39,914 bases of DNA from a virus: positions 1-39,914 of IMG/VR virus record IMGVR_UViG_3300017948_000109. One strand, written 5' to 3'. Shown here piece by piece: positions 15,573-23,780 of the stretch. Made by a program: the position numbers and the translations under genes. Positions within the stretch are counted from its first letter, which is position 1, and the number at the start of each line of letters is the position of its first letter. The notes under the pieces are model-generated. The model saw only the letters and a program-made list of their open reading frames with translations, had not been told where the DNA came from and searched no databases.

Positions 15573-16697
15573 ATGTCTGCTATAACACCAATCCAAAAGA
15601 CCTCGGTTATCTTGGGAGCGACTCCTGGGTGGGTTAATACACTTTCCCAGGGAGTTCCCGGAGCAACAGCCGCTTATAATTTCCAAACTGACCAGTATTG
15701 GTCGGCAGGAAACCCAAGCGGTGGGTTGGGTGTAATCTCTACGACACCTCAGTACGTAATTTGGTCGGATGGACATGTATCATTAGTTGCAGCAGGAAGC
15801 CTACCCGTATCTGATCTTGGACTTGCCATATGGGAAGCCTCCAGTAATCAGATCGTTAGCACAAACAACCTGTCTTCTTGGTCCGCTACCAATATGACGG
15901 TGGGCGTGACTACTGGTCCTGATTTAATCAATAGCTCCGCATCTACGATCATGGCCACAGCCAACAATGCTACGATTACAACGACTACTTTAGCAATATC
16001 TTCGAGCAATCAGCAAGCTTCTGCGTTCGTGCAACGGATAACTGGTAGCGGCGCCGTCAGCATGACAGTGGATGGGGGGACAACGTGGCATACTATTACG
16101 GTTACATCCAACTGGAATCAGGTCAGCATTCCTCAACAGACGTTATCGTCTCCGGTGTTTGGTCTAAAATTGGCCACCAGTGGTGATGAAATTGCCGTAT
16201 GGTGTGCCCAGGTTGAATCCGGGCTTTTGGGTCCAGGCCCCACAGCCCCAATGCCGTCAACTGCTTCGACACGTAATATTCCAAGTATTACGTTTGTGCC
16301 CTCTTCTTTGGAATCGTTCACTGTTCTGTTGGACACGAATAATGTGAGCTACGTGGGCAGCGTTGGACTTTATATCGGCGGATATAAAATGATCCAGTTC
16401 CCCAGCGGGACAACGGTTCAAGATTATGAATCGGTGATTCCACTCGTAGCTACACTTGGATCGGGAAATCTGACTACCGGACCATGCAGCACTGCCTATG
16501 CTAGCGACAGTAATAGTGCTTCGCTGGTAGCAAATCTTGGCACCGTGGCTGCTGGAGGCAATTCTTTCCCGCTGTCCTCACCCGGATTTTCTTTTTACAT
16601 TGGATCATCGGCGGGGAATGCTTTGGCACTTGATGGCTATGTCACATCTCTTGTTTTCTGGCCATCACGGGATGCAACGCTTCAGGCACTTACCTAA
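15573..16697 (+). CDS. Virion protein with carbohydrate-binding-type jelly roll
   Basis: A 374-residue structural protein. Residues about 100-230 have the pattern of a phage jelly-roll binding module: NLSSWSATNMTVGVTTGPD, then strands with Thr/Ile repeats, then CAQVESGLLGPGPTAPMPSTAS, equivalent to the AQLE-type end of this module in many virion proteins. The last 140 residues resemble a concanavalin/LamG-like domain (ITFVPSSLESFTVLLD onward). It may bind host or virion glycans. Its place next to neck genes suggests a collar or head fibre. No catalytic residues are evident. Confidence 0.68.
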   Translation: MSAITPIQKTSVILGATPGWVNTLSQGVPGATAAYNFQTDQYWSAGNPSGGLGVISTTPQYVIWSDGHVSLVAAGSLPVSDLGLAIWEASSNQIVSTNNLSSWSATNMTVGVTTGPDLINSSASTIMATANNATITTTTLAISSSNQQASAFVQRITGSGAVSMTVDGGTTWHTITVTSNWNQVSIPQQTLSSPVFGLKLATSGDEIAVWCAQVESGLLGPGPTAPMPSTASTRNIPSITFVPSSLESFTVLLDTNNVSYVGSVGLYIGGYKMIQFPSGTTVQDYESVIPLVATLGSGNLTTGPCSTAYASDSNSASLVANLGTVAAGGNSFPLSSPGFSFYIGSSAGNALALDGYVTSLVFWPSRDATLQALT

Positions 16698-16699
16698 AG

Positions 16700-17425
16700 A
16701 TGACTATCTCTGTCGTACCTTCTCAGGACGACATCCAGACGGTCCTCGTATCGTTTCTGGGAAGTATTTTACCAATAGGCACAGAGATCTTCGAAGGTCT
16801 AGACAATCGCGTCCCTGAGCCCGCTGTGACGAATTTCGTGGTGTTCTCGCCGGTCCAGCGAATCCGTCTGGCCACGAACATAGACTCCTACGCCGATACC
16901 GTATTTACGGGGTCCATAACCGGAAACATTCTGACGGTAGCCAGCATCTCCCAGGGGGCGCTCGCTCTGGGATCCACTGTGTTCGGAACAGGTGTTCAGC
17001 CCAGTACGACTGTAGCGGGGTTTGGTCCGGGCGTAAGCGGTGGCGCAGGTGTCTACACGGTTTCACCGCCCCAGAACACGCCCTCTCAGCCGATGGCTGC
17101 AGGTACGTTTACCCTACAACAAAATACCGAAGTGATCTTTCAACTTGACGTTCATAGCAGTGTCGTGGGCGTTGCCGCCGACATGGCGCAAGCAATCACG
17201 ACTGCTTTCAGAGATCCCTATGCGGTCGATCTTTTTTCTGGTATTAACCCGCTTGTGTCTCCGCTGTACGCGGATGATCCGAAGATGATCGCTTTTGTTT
17301 CAGGGGAAGAGCAATATGAGTCCAGGTGGGTGGTGGAGGTGCGGGTGCAGGCCAACCAGCAACTCACCGGGTTCCCGCAGCAGTTCGCGGATGTTCTGAA
17401 CATCAACCTTCAGGTACTACCATGA
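16700..17425 (+). CDS. Neck/tail terminator protein with inserted repeat domain
   Basis: A 241-residue protein. Residues 1-60 (VLVSFLGSILPIGTEIFEGLDNRVPEP) and 140-241 (VIFQLDVHSSVVGVAADMAQAITTAF, ending in a Phe-Ala-Asp-Val strand) match the LIC_12616-like neck terminator of contractile-tail phages, which caps the tail before head joining. Between them, residues 67-138 are a Gly/Thr/Val repeat domain (GSITGNILTV to GVYTVSPPQN) that also occurs in three other tail proteins here. It lies directly before the sheath gene, the usual place for a terminator. Confidence 0.78.
   Translation: MTISVVPSQDDIQTVLVSFLGSILPIGTEIFEGLDNRVPEPAVTNFVVFSPVQRIRLATNIDSYADTVFTGSITGNILTVASISQGALALGSTVFGTGVQPSTTVAGFGPGVSGGAGVYTVSPPQNTPSQPMAAGTFTLQQNTEVIFQLDVHSSVVGVAADMAQAITTAFRDPYAVDLFSGINPLVSPLYADDPKMIAFVSGEEQYESRWVVEVRVQANQQLTGFPQQFADVLNINLQVLP
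16898..17113 (+). repeat. Mobile GTG-repeat domain, copy 1 (in the terminator)
   Basis: This stretch encodes about 72 residues with the pattern TGSITGNxLTV, a GxxALG turn, a TGV loop and G-x-YTV. The same pattern recurs at 17920-18132, 25991-26395 and 28082-28267. It splits the terminator fold at a loop, as expected for an inserted surface domain. Confidence 0.65.
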
Positions 17426-17451
17426 AGGTAGTTACTTAAGGAACACCAAAT

Positions 17452-19194
17452 ATGTCCACTGTACCTGCATCACAGTTTGTTAATGTTACGCCCTCGGTCT
17501 TAGCAGCAGCTGGAACAGCGCTCAGTCTCAGCGGCTTGTTTCTGACACAGAATACCCGCGTGCCTATTGGGGCGATTCTTCAGTTTCCATCCGCATTATC
17601 GGTTGGGAACTATTTTGGTCTGTCTTCCTCTGAATATACTGCGTCGCAGGTTTATTTCAACGGGTTTAGTATCTCTACGACAAAGCCAGGAAATCTTGTT
17701 TTCACGCAATATCCTAGTTCTGCAGTAGCGGCGTATCTTCGTGGCGGCAGCGTTGCGTCTTTGACATTGGCGCAGTTGCAGGCCATCAGTGGATCATTGA
17801 CTATCGTATTTGACGGTTTTTCACGCACGGCGGCGTCGATCAATCTTTCTGGTGCGTCCTCGTTTTCGTCCGCAGCAAGCACTATCCAGACTGGTCTCAA
17901 CGGCAGTATCGCGGCGTCGGCAACAGTCACTGGCTCGGTGTCGGGCACGACATTGACCGTTACTGCAGTTTTGACCGGAACCATTGCGCTAGGCCTCACC
18001 GTCACTGGCGGCACAGGTATTGTCGCGGGCACTTACGTAGCTTCACAGCTTACTGGGACGGCGAATGGGACAGGTACTTATCAGCTGAATCAGGCAGGAT
18101 CTGCCTTGTCTCAAACTATTACGATGACCCCAACGAACGTGGCGGTGACTTATGATTCTACGTCGGGGGCCTTCGTCGTTACTTCAGGCATAGTTGGAGC
18201 AATCTCTACATCTGCTTATGCCACAGGAACGATCGCCAGTAGTCTTATGTTCACCCAAGGCTCGGGTGCCGTGCTTTCGCAGGGCGCAGCGGCGGCGATC
18301 CCTGGCACCTTCATGGCTACGCTTATCCAGTCGTTCCAGAACTGGGCCTCGTTTAAGACGTTGTTCGATCCAGATGGCGGTTCCGGTAACACACAGAAAC
18401 TGGCATTTGCCACATGGAACAACACGACGAACAACAGATACACTTATGTGTGTGCCGATACCGATGTCACACCAACACTGTCAGTGCCGGCAACAGCGAG
18501 TTTGGGTTATCTCCTTGCCCAGTCTAATATCAGCGGGACACAGCTTATTTACGAACCGGCAGGTGTCTCCGGGCTTCATGGCGCCGATTTTATCTGCGGC
18601 TGCATCGCGTCGCTCAACTTTAACCAGCTTAATGGTCGCGCCACGTTTGCTTATCTGACGCAATCTGGTCTGCAGGCAGGTGTAACAAATCAGGGGGTTC
18701 TGACGAACCTCATAGCTAATGGCTACAACTGTGTTGTCGCCACCGCAACAGCCGCCACCAATTTTGTTTATTACTATCCTGGGTCTGTGTCTGGGGCATT
18801 CACCTGGGCCGACACTTACGTCAACCAGATCTGGATGAATAACGCCTTCCAGCTTGATCTGATGGAACTGGTCACAAGTATCGGGTCGATCCCATACAAT
18901 ACCTATGGCGACACGCTGATCGAGACTTCGCTTTCCGGGACGATCCAGCAGGCACTTTCATTCGGCGCGATTCGTTCTGGGATCACCTTGTCGGCCACGC
19001 AGATCACGGCAATCAACAACGCGACCGGAAACACCACCGCTGCGAATACGATCGCAAATCGGGGCTGGTATATCCAGATTCTTCCCACACCTCCTGCTAC
19101 GCGGCAGGCGCGTGGCTCGCCGCCAATTACGTTCTGGTACACAGACGGTGAATCCGTGCAGACGATCAATCTCGCATCGGTCGTGCTCTTGTAA
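17452..19194 (+). CDS. DUF3383 tail sheath-type protein
   Basis: A 580-residue DUF3383 protein, the sheath-type protein of a large group of myoviruses. The N-terminus (VPASQFVNVTPSVLAAAGTA) and segments ASQVYFNGFSIST (64-76), AAYLRGGSVASLTLAQLQ (93-110) and INLSGASSFSSAAS (130-143) are typical. Residues about 157-227 are the repeat domain also found in neighbouring tail proteins, lying between the first and second sheath domains. The C-terminal part (ITFWYTDGESVQTINLASVVLL) ends in strands that would lock neighbouring subunits. It would form the contracting outer tail tube. Confidence 0.88.
   Translation: MSTVPASQFVNVTPSVLAAAGTALSLSGLFLTQNTRVPIGAILQFPSALSVGNYFGLSSSEYTASQVYFNGFSISTTKPGNLVFTQYPSSAVAAYLRGGSVASLTLAQLQAISGSLTIVFDGFSRTAASINLSGASSFSSAASTIQTGLNGSIAASATVTGSVSGTTLTVTAVLTGTIALGLTVTGGTGIVAGTYVASQLTGTANGTGTYQLNQAGSALSQTITMTPTNVAVTYDSTSGAFVVTSGIVGAISTSAYATGTIASSLMFTQGSGAVLSQGAAAAIPGTFMATLIQSFQNWASFKTLFDPDGGSGNTQKLAFATWNNTTNNRYTYVCADTDVTPTLSVPATASLGYLLAQSNISGTQLIYEPAGVSGLHGADFICGCIASLNFNQLNGRATFAYLTQSGLQAGVTNQGVLTNLIANGYNCVVATATAATNFVYYYPGSVSGAFTWADTYVNQIWMNNAFQLDLMELVTSIGSIPYNTYGDTLIETSLSGTIQQALSFGAIRSGITLSATQITAINNATGNTTAANTIANRGWYIQILPTPPATRQARGSPPITFWYTDGESVQTINLASVVLL
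17920..18132 (+). repeat. Mobile GTG-repeat domain, copy 2 (in the sheath protein)
   Basis: Encodes about 71 residues: TGSVSGTTLTVTAVLTGTI, a LTVTGGTGI turn, then NGTGTYQLNQ. It is the closest in this window to the copies in baseplate J. Present as an insert between beta-rich sheath domains. Confidence 0.65.
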
Positions 19195-19207
19195 GGGATA
19201 GATCGCC

Positions 19208-19636
19208 ATGTCGTTAACCGCTGCTAATGCAACGATCCTACTGTCCGTGCCCTTATTGTTTCCGATCCCTTTTCAACTAAAGGGGTTTGCGGCAGATGAT
19301 GTCGAAGACACTGACCCGATCGAAATGGTCGAAACGCTCATGGGAGTGGACGGCAATCTATCGGCGGGGTTCGTATTCGTGTCGGTCAAGCAGGCCTTTC
19401 ATCTACAGGCGGATTCGCCCTCCATTGCCTACTTCGACCAATTGGGCATGGCACAGCAAGCCATCACGGATGTGTACTCTATTAATGGCACTATCAGTCT
19501 TCCAGGCGTAGGGTTGAAATGGGCTATGACGAACGGATTTATGACGGGATATCCAATCGTCGGGTCCGTCAAGAAATTGATCCAGCCAAGAACGTTCACG
19601 ATAACTTGGAACCAAGCGACATCATCTAGTATCTAG
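19208..19636 (+). CDS. Tail tube protein
   Basis: A 142-residue protein lying directly after the sheath gene, in the place and at the length of the tail tube in DUF3383 phages. It is beta-rich, with strands at ANATILLSVPLLF (6-18), AGFVFVSVKQAFHLQADSP (53-71) and a C-terminal RTFTITWNQAT. The acidic turn DDVEDTDPIEM (29-39) and the central helix SIAYFDQLGMAQQAI fit the tube fold. It would stack as rings inside the sheath. Assigned from order and size rather than a unique motif. Confidence 0.72.
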   Translation: MSLTAANATILLSVPLLFPIPFQLKGFAADDVEDTDPIEMVETLMGVDGNLSAGFVFVSVKQAFHLQADSPSIAYFDQLGMAQQAITDVYSINGTISLPGVGLKWAMTNGFMTGYPIVGSVKKLIQPRTFTITWNQATSSSI

Positions 19637-19666
19637 ACTTAGAACTTGGGCGGGGAGACAGAATCA

Positions 19667-20131
19667 GTGCGTAATACAAGGCTTGTTCAGATTCAAACAG
19701 ACGATCCAAATAACAGGGATCGCGGCAAGACGTTTGTAATAACCGAAATGCCGGTATTCCAGGCAGAGAAATTTGCCGCTCGGGCTTGGTTAGCTATATC
19801 GAACGCCAACGTATCGCTCACGGAAGAAGAATCAGCCAATGTCGTCACGAACGCAGGCTGGGCAGGCCTTGCGTTTTTGAGTCTCCGGGCACTTGGCAAT
19901 GCCAAGTTTACAGACATCGAGCCTCTTCTGGACGAAATGATGACCTACATCAAGATCATCCGCGACATGAAGAATCCGGACATGAGTTATCCGGTGCTTG
20001 AATCCGATGTCGAAGAATTAACAACCATGATAACTCTTAGAAAAGAGTTCATTGATCTCCATACTGGTTTTTTTTCAAGAGGCGCCGGGTCGTTGGCCTC
20101 GGCCTGGGCGCCGAATCCAGCGGCTACTTGA
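19667..20131 (+). CDS. Tail assembly chaperone, short (unshifted) product
   Basis: A 154-residue protein in the tail chaperone position between tube and tape measure. I start at GTG 19667, about ten bases after GGGGAG; the longer frame from TTG 19646 begins inside that ribosome site. Segment RDRGKTFVITEMPVFQAEKFAARAWLAI matches the usual chaperone opening, followed by a helical body with EPLLDEMMTYIKIIRD. Near the end a run of eight T bases allows a -1 frameshift; without it translation ends at TGA 20129-20131. Chaperones of this type coat the tape measure before the tube polymerises. Confidence 0.8.
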   Translation: MRNTRLVQIQTDDPNNRDRGKTFVITEMPVFQAEKFAARAWLAISNANVSLTEEESANVVTNAGWAGLAFLSLRALGNAKFTDIEPLLDEMMTYIKIIRDMKNPDMSYPVLESDVEELTTMITLRKEFIDLHTGFFSRGAGSLASAWAPNPAAT

Positions 20132-20307
20132 AGTACACCAATGTCGAGCCGCTGACCGGCGCAGTTGTGTCTCTAAAGCTGGCTACCCTGCACGAGTGCC
20201 AGACTGTGTACGGGATGGAGGACGCCTACGATTTGTTGGAGATCGCCGCTGTGGATGCTAAGAACGCAGAGAAGCTGCGGAAGAAACAGAAGGCTGGCTC
20301 CTCTTGA
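19667..20307 (+). CDS. Tail assembly chaperone, long -1 frameshift product
   Basis: If the ribosome slips back one base in the T run, residues 1-136 continue into the -1 frame at 20074, which stays open for 77 codons to TGA 20305-20307, giving 213 residues. The added part contains NVEPLTGAVVSLKLATLHECQ and YGMEDAYDLLEIAAVDAKNAEKL, a helical pattern typical of the second tail-chaperone domain. No suitable start codon or ribosome site serves this downstream frame on its own. The stop overlaps the TTG start of the tape measure. The layout parallels lambda G/GT. The frameshift is inferred and its efficiency unknown. Confidence 0.75.
20068..20075 (+). promoter_or_regulatory. Slippery T run for -1 ribosomal frameshift
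   Basis: Eight consecutive T bases follow GG. In the zero frame they read GGT TTT TTT TCA, so the heptamer T TTT TTT has the X XXY YYZ form needed for simultaneous -1 slippage of both tRNAs. It lies 55 bases before the zero-frame stop and leads into an open frame of 77 codons. A GC-rich stretch follows (GGCGCCGGG at 20081-20089), which could slow the ribosome; I did not fold it. Confidence 0.75.
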
Positions 20308-21782
20308 CGCCCATCGATCAACTTATCGTTACTTTGGGACTCGACACGCGGCCCCTCATTGCTGGCGCTCGCCAGGCGATAAAGATTTTCAATCAGACTT
20401 CCGCCCAGATCCAGAAACAGACACAGGGCATCTCCGCATCTAGCAATACCGCAGCTGCGGGGATGAATGCGCTTCGGCTGGGCGTCGCCGGCCTCGCAGC
20501 AATCGTCGGCGTGGTCGGTACGCGCGAGCTTATCGAGTGGAACAAGCAGATGACAGAAGCGGGGTCGAAGACCTATCGCTTCGCCAACCGCATCGGTTCT
20601 ACTGTGCCCGTCGTCAATCAGTTACGAGGGGCTGTACGTATTGCGGGAGGCACGTTCGAGGACGCCGACGCGGGTCTGACAGGTATTACGGACGCGTTGC
20701 AAAAATGGCAGTTGCTGGGAGTAGCCACACCAGCACCGTTTTTGCGCCAATTCGGCGTCGATCTTGCTGCTTTTGATCCAAACAAAGCAGAAGATATGAT
20801 CCGCTTAGTTAACACATTAGCAAAGGGGGCTACAAACCTCAAGCCAGGTCAAGTTAATGCTTTATTAGGGGGGATATTCCCGCCTGGATTTATAGATTTA
20901 ATTCTTCAAGGTCCTGCCAAAGTTAAGGAGATTCTTGCGACTGCAGAAAAATACGCTAGAAATAGTGAAGAAGCTGCAAAAAATGCGCGTAAATTGGACG
21001 AGACTCTCGGAACCACAGCTTTAATTTCTAAAGCCATAGGCGAGTATATCTACAACTGGTTTTCTCCCTATAATCTTAGAGCTGCTGAAAAGTTCAAGAG
21101 CATTATGGAGGAAATTGCAGAGTATATGGGAGTTACAGGAGGCAAGGGATTCTGGTCTAATTTGGGAGAATCCCTTGCTAATGGCGCATATAATCTAGGT
21201 AACTTGTTTTTACCTATAGACAGAATTAAGCGATATCTTTTCGGAGGAGGTGCTTCCGAATCTCCAGGCGCGCATGGTCGTTGGGGCGTCTCCAACTCAC
21301 GCTGGCGTTCCGGATTGAACGTGGGCCAAGGCTACTCGGTCGGGCGTCCAGACATCGTGTCCTCTGCCACAGGACTTCCTGTGAAGGCAGGAGAGTTCAA
21401 TTCCGGGGGCAATGTCAACGCAACGACAGTGGCGCTTGCAGGAGACATCTACCGGGCAATGTCCGGGGACATCTCTCAGTTCACAGGCTTTAACGATCGT
21501 TTCCATCAGGGCATGGGATCTCGGCATGAGACGGGTGAGGCTTTTGATTTTACGCTTAAAGACCCTTCGCGTGCTGCCGAGGTTATAAGACAAATCCACG
21601 CAATGGCCCCGAAAGCGCGCGTGCTTAATGAATATACGAACCCTTCACCCGGCTCTAATGGTGGCCACATTCATGTTACTATAAATGTTAATGGCTACTC
21701 AGCCAAAGATGCCAATATCATGGCAGATACGACTGCTAAGAGATTACAGGACGCCCTTGGCTCGGCAAACGGGTCTAACTGA
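20304..21782 (+). CDS. Tape measure protein with C-terminal M15-like peptidase domain
   Basis: A 492-residue protein in the tape-measure position. The N-terminal part (about 1-75) starts DQLIVTLGLDTRPLIAGARQAIKIF and includes a hydrophobic segment LGVAGLAAIVGVVG (59-72); residues 75-310 are largely helical. Residues 395-460 have the SRHETGEAFDF pattern (His408, Asp415) and GHIHV (His455, His457), the zinc-site arrangement of M15-type (VanY-like) peptidases, with Glu443 as a possible base. It would set tail length and cut peptidoglycan at injection. A 492-residue tape implies a short tail. Composition shifts to AT-rich between about 20800 and 21260. Confidence 0.82.
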   Translation: MTPIDQLIVTLGLDTRPLIAGARQAIKIFNQTSAQIQKQTQGISASSNTAAAGMNALRLGVAGLAAIVGVVGTRELIEWNKQMTEAGSKTYRFANRIGSTVPVVNQLRGAVRIAGGTFEDADAGLTGITDALQKWQLLGVATPAPFLRQFGVDLAAFDPNKAEDMIRLVNTLAKGATNLKPGQVNALLGGIFPPGFIDLILQGPAKVKEILATAEKYARNSEEAAKNARKLDETLGTTALISKAIGEYIYNWFSPYNLRAAEKFKSIMEEIAEYMGVTGGKGFWSNLGESLANGAYNLGNLFLPIDRIKRYLFGGGASESPGAHGRWGVSNSRWRSGLNVGQGYSVGRPDIVSSATGLPVKAGEFNSGGNVNATTVALAGDIYRAMSGDISQFTGFNDRFHQGMGSRHETGEAFDFTLKDPSRAAEVIRQIHAMAPKARVLNEYTNPSPGSNGGHIHVTINVNGYSAKDANIMADTTAKRLQDALGSANGSN

Positions 21783-21795
21783 GGGATAGATCAGG

Positions 21796-22440
21796 ATGCC
21801 CAATGTTCCTTCTTTGCCCGGTGTGCCTCCGCTGCAGGGGACGCAGGTCTCTATCACCGCGCCGATTATTCTTGCCGCAGACGCAGTAAACTTTACCAAT
21901 AACTTGTTTGGAGTTACACAATGGGGAATCTACCAGAATGGTGTGTTAGTTATTAAACCAGATAGTATAGTGGATTTTGGCTACAATCACGCTTATAATG
22001 TTAGCAATTATCAAGTAGAAGAAGGCGGATTTCAAAGCTACGATAAGGTACAGCTTCCTTTCGAGGCCCGTATTCGCATGGCAATCGGCTCCGGTGGAGG
22101 ACTAAGCATTTTATCTACGGGCTACTTCAAGAAACAACAGTTCCTTACTATTTTGGAAAGTATCGCCGGTACGACAAATCTATATGATATTCATACGCCC
22201 GATGCGATATACTATAGTGCAAATATTACAAGGCTTGGTTACGACCGGTCTGCACAACGTGGCGCCACCTTGCTTGTTGTAGACGTGTTCTTTCTTGAAG
22301 TACGGGTCAGTGCAACGCAGCAGTTTTCCAACACGCAAACTCCTTCCGGAGCCAATCCAACAAATGGGGGGCAAGCTGCGCTAACTGCGCCGACATCGAC
22401 ACAAGCAGCGACAACTTCGACCATAACTGGAAATCAATGA
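21796..22440 (+). CDS. Dit-like baseplate protein
   Basis: A 214-residue protein following the tape measure. The pattern QWGIYQNGVLVIKPDSIVDFGYNH (about 42-65), YQVEEGGFQSYDKVQLPF (73-90), TGYFKKQQFLTILESIAGTTNLYDIHTP and NITRLGYDRSAQRGATLLVVDVFFLEVRV fits the Dit-like family of DUF3383 phages, which forms the ring at the tail tip that holds the hub. The last 45 residues are a Thr/Ser/Ala/Gln-rich flexible tail. It ends in an ATGA overlap with the next gene, which couples their translation. Confidence 0.78.
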   Translation: MPNVPSLPGVPPLQGTQVSITAPIILAADAVNFTNNLFGVTQWGIYQNGVLVIKPDSIVDFGYNHAYNVSNYQVEEGGFQSYDKVQLPFEARIRMAIGSGGGLSILSTGYFKKQQFLTILESIAGTTNLYDIHTPDAIYYSANITRLGYDRSAQRGATLLVVDVFFLEVRVSATQQFSNTQTPSGANPTNGGQAALTAPTSTQAATTSTITGNQ

Positions 22441-22772
22441 TGTTGATTATATCTATAAATCCTGTGCCATCGCAGTCCATACAGGTTAATTTATCTGGAC
22501 AGAACGTCCAACTTAACATTTACCAAAAGTCTACAGGATTATTTATGGATGTGTATCTTGGTGGTACGCTACTCGTGGGCGGCGTGATCTGCCAGAATGA
22601 AAACTTGATCGTCAGGGATACCTATCTGGGGTTCCCTGGAGACCTTGCGTTCATAGATAACGTGAGCGACACTGATCCTTACTACACTGGATTAGGTACG
22701 CAGTATTCCTTGGCTTGGCTACAGCCGAGTGATGTTGCTGCGGCCACCAACTTACCGGTCAATGTGAGCTAG
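22437..22772 (+). CDS. Small baseplate plug protein (DUF6983-like)
   Basis: A 111-residue beta-rich protein: ISINPVPSQSIQVNLSGQNVQLNIYQ opens it, followed by LGGTLLVGGVICQN and GFPGDLAFIDNVSDTDPYYTGLGTQYSLAWL. This is the pattern of the small baseplate plug proteins placed between the Dit-like and hub genes in this phage group. It would close the tube lumen or line the hub. The start is at the ATG overlapping the previous stop; a second ATG lies right after it. The family name is from memory and should be treated as likely, not certain. Confidence 0.72.
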   Translation: MMLIISINPVPSQSIQVNLSGQNVQLNIYQKSTGLFMDVYLGGTLLVGGVICQNENLIVRDTYLGFPGDLAFIDNVSDTDPYYTGLGTQYSLAWLQPSDVAAATNLPVNVS

Positions 22773-22774
22773 CA

Positions 22775-23767
22775 ATGGTCACGAATCTTGGAACCATCTA
22801 CGCTACCCCACAAAATCCAACGACATCTCCGTCGAATCCGTCACCGTTCATACAACGGCTGATCAATGTCACCTTTACGCTTGGCACAGGCACTTTTGCA
22901 AACACTGGTTCCAATTCCGTAACCTTGTCGGGTCTTCGCACTTCTGCTCGGATCGCAAATGCTGGAGGTTATTCTACTGCTCTTTTGGACATGGATATTT
23001 ACGGCATGCCCTTAAGTCTTATGAATCAACTGGCTCTTTTGGGTCAACGGATACAGTATCTACCAAGAAATCAGATTACGGTTGAAGCTGGAGATTCTTC
23101 TACGGGATTAGGTATTGTGTTCACCGGGGATGTCATGGAAGCAGCTTTTGACGGAGATCCGGCCCCTGATGTGCCCTTTCGCGTCGAGGCTAGAACAGGG
23201 GCAACTGCAGCAGTATTTTCTTATCCACCCCAATCTTTTACCGGATCAACAGACGTAGCAACCATTCTCGCAGGACTTGCTAGTGCTGCCGGATGGCGGT
23301 TCGAGAACAACGGCGTTTCCGTAAAAATTCCACGGCCCTACCTTTATGGTAGTGTCATGGATCAAATAACAAAGGTGATACAACAAGCCAATATTCAATC
23401 TAATCTCGGTGCGGAAGGCTGTCTTGCTATCTGGCCCAAGAACGGTAACCGAAGTGGTACGGCGCCAGTAATTAAAGCTGGGGCAAATATGATAGGATAC
23501 CCACGCTTTCATGCGGCGGGCATTACCGTTCGCGCCGTCTACAGTCCATCTGTCGGGCTCGGTCCCCCTGGACCCGTGGGAACCTCTGCTGGAGGTGGCG
23601 TGCAGCTTGGTGGTCTCATTCAGATACAAGGAAGTATTCTTACCCAAGCGAACGGCACTTGGAAAGTCTATGCTTTGGATCATGTGCTTGAATCGATGTT
23701 TCCTAACGGACAATGGTTTAGTACCATAAAAGCTGTCTACACGAACATGGTATCTCCTATATCATAA
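22775..23767 (+). CDS. Baseplate hub protein
   Basis: A 330-residue protein whose position and pattern match the hub of Mu/T4-like baseplates. Segments include RLINVTFTLGTGTFA, MDIYGMPLSLMNQLALLG, DVPFRVEARTGATAAVFSYPPQSF, and the NNGVSVKIPRPYLYGSVMDQITKVIQQANI region, then IKAGANMIGYPRF before a Gly/Pro-rich loop and a final strand region (GTWKVYALDHVL). Hub proteins form the trimer that links tube and spike. No lysozyme domain is present. It starts two bases after the plug gene and precedes the spike gene by 13 bases. Confidence 0.78.
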   Translation: MVTNLGTIYATPQNPTTSPSNPSPFIQRLINVTFTLGTGTFANTGSNSVTLSGLRTSARIANAGGYSTALLDMDIYGMPLSLMNQLALLGQRIQYLPRNQITVEAGDSSTGLGIVFTGDVMEAAFDGDPAPDVPFRVEARTGATAAVFSYPPQSFTGSTDVATILAGLASAAGWRFENNGVSVKIPRPYLYGSVMDQITKVIQQANIQSNLGAEGCLAIWPKNGNRSGTAPVIKAGANMIGYPRFHAAGITVRAVYSPSVGLGPPGPVGTSAGGGVQLGGLIQIQGSILTQANGTWKVYALDHVLESMFPNGQWFSTIKAVYTNMVSPIS

Positions 23768-23780
23768 GGGTGTAACCAAC

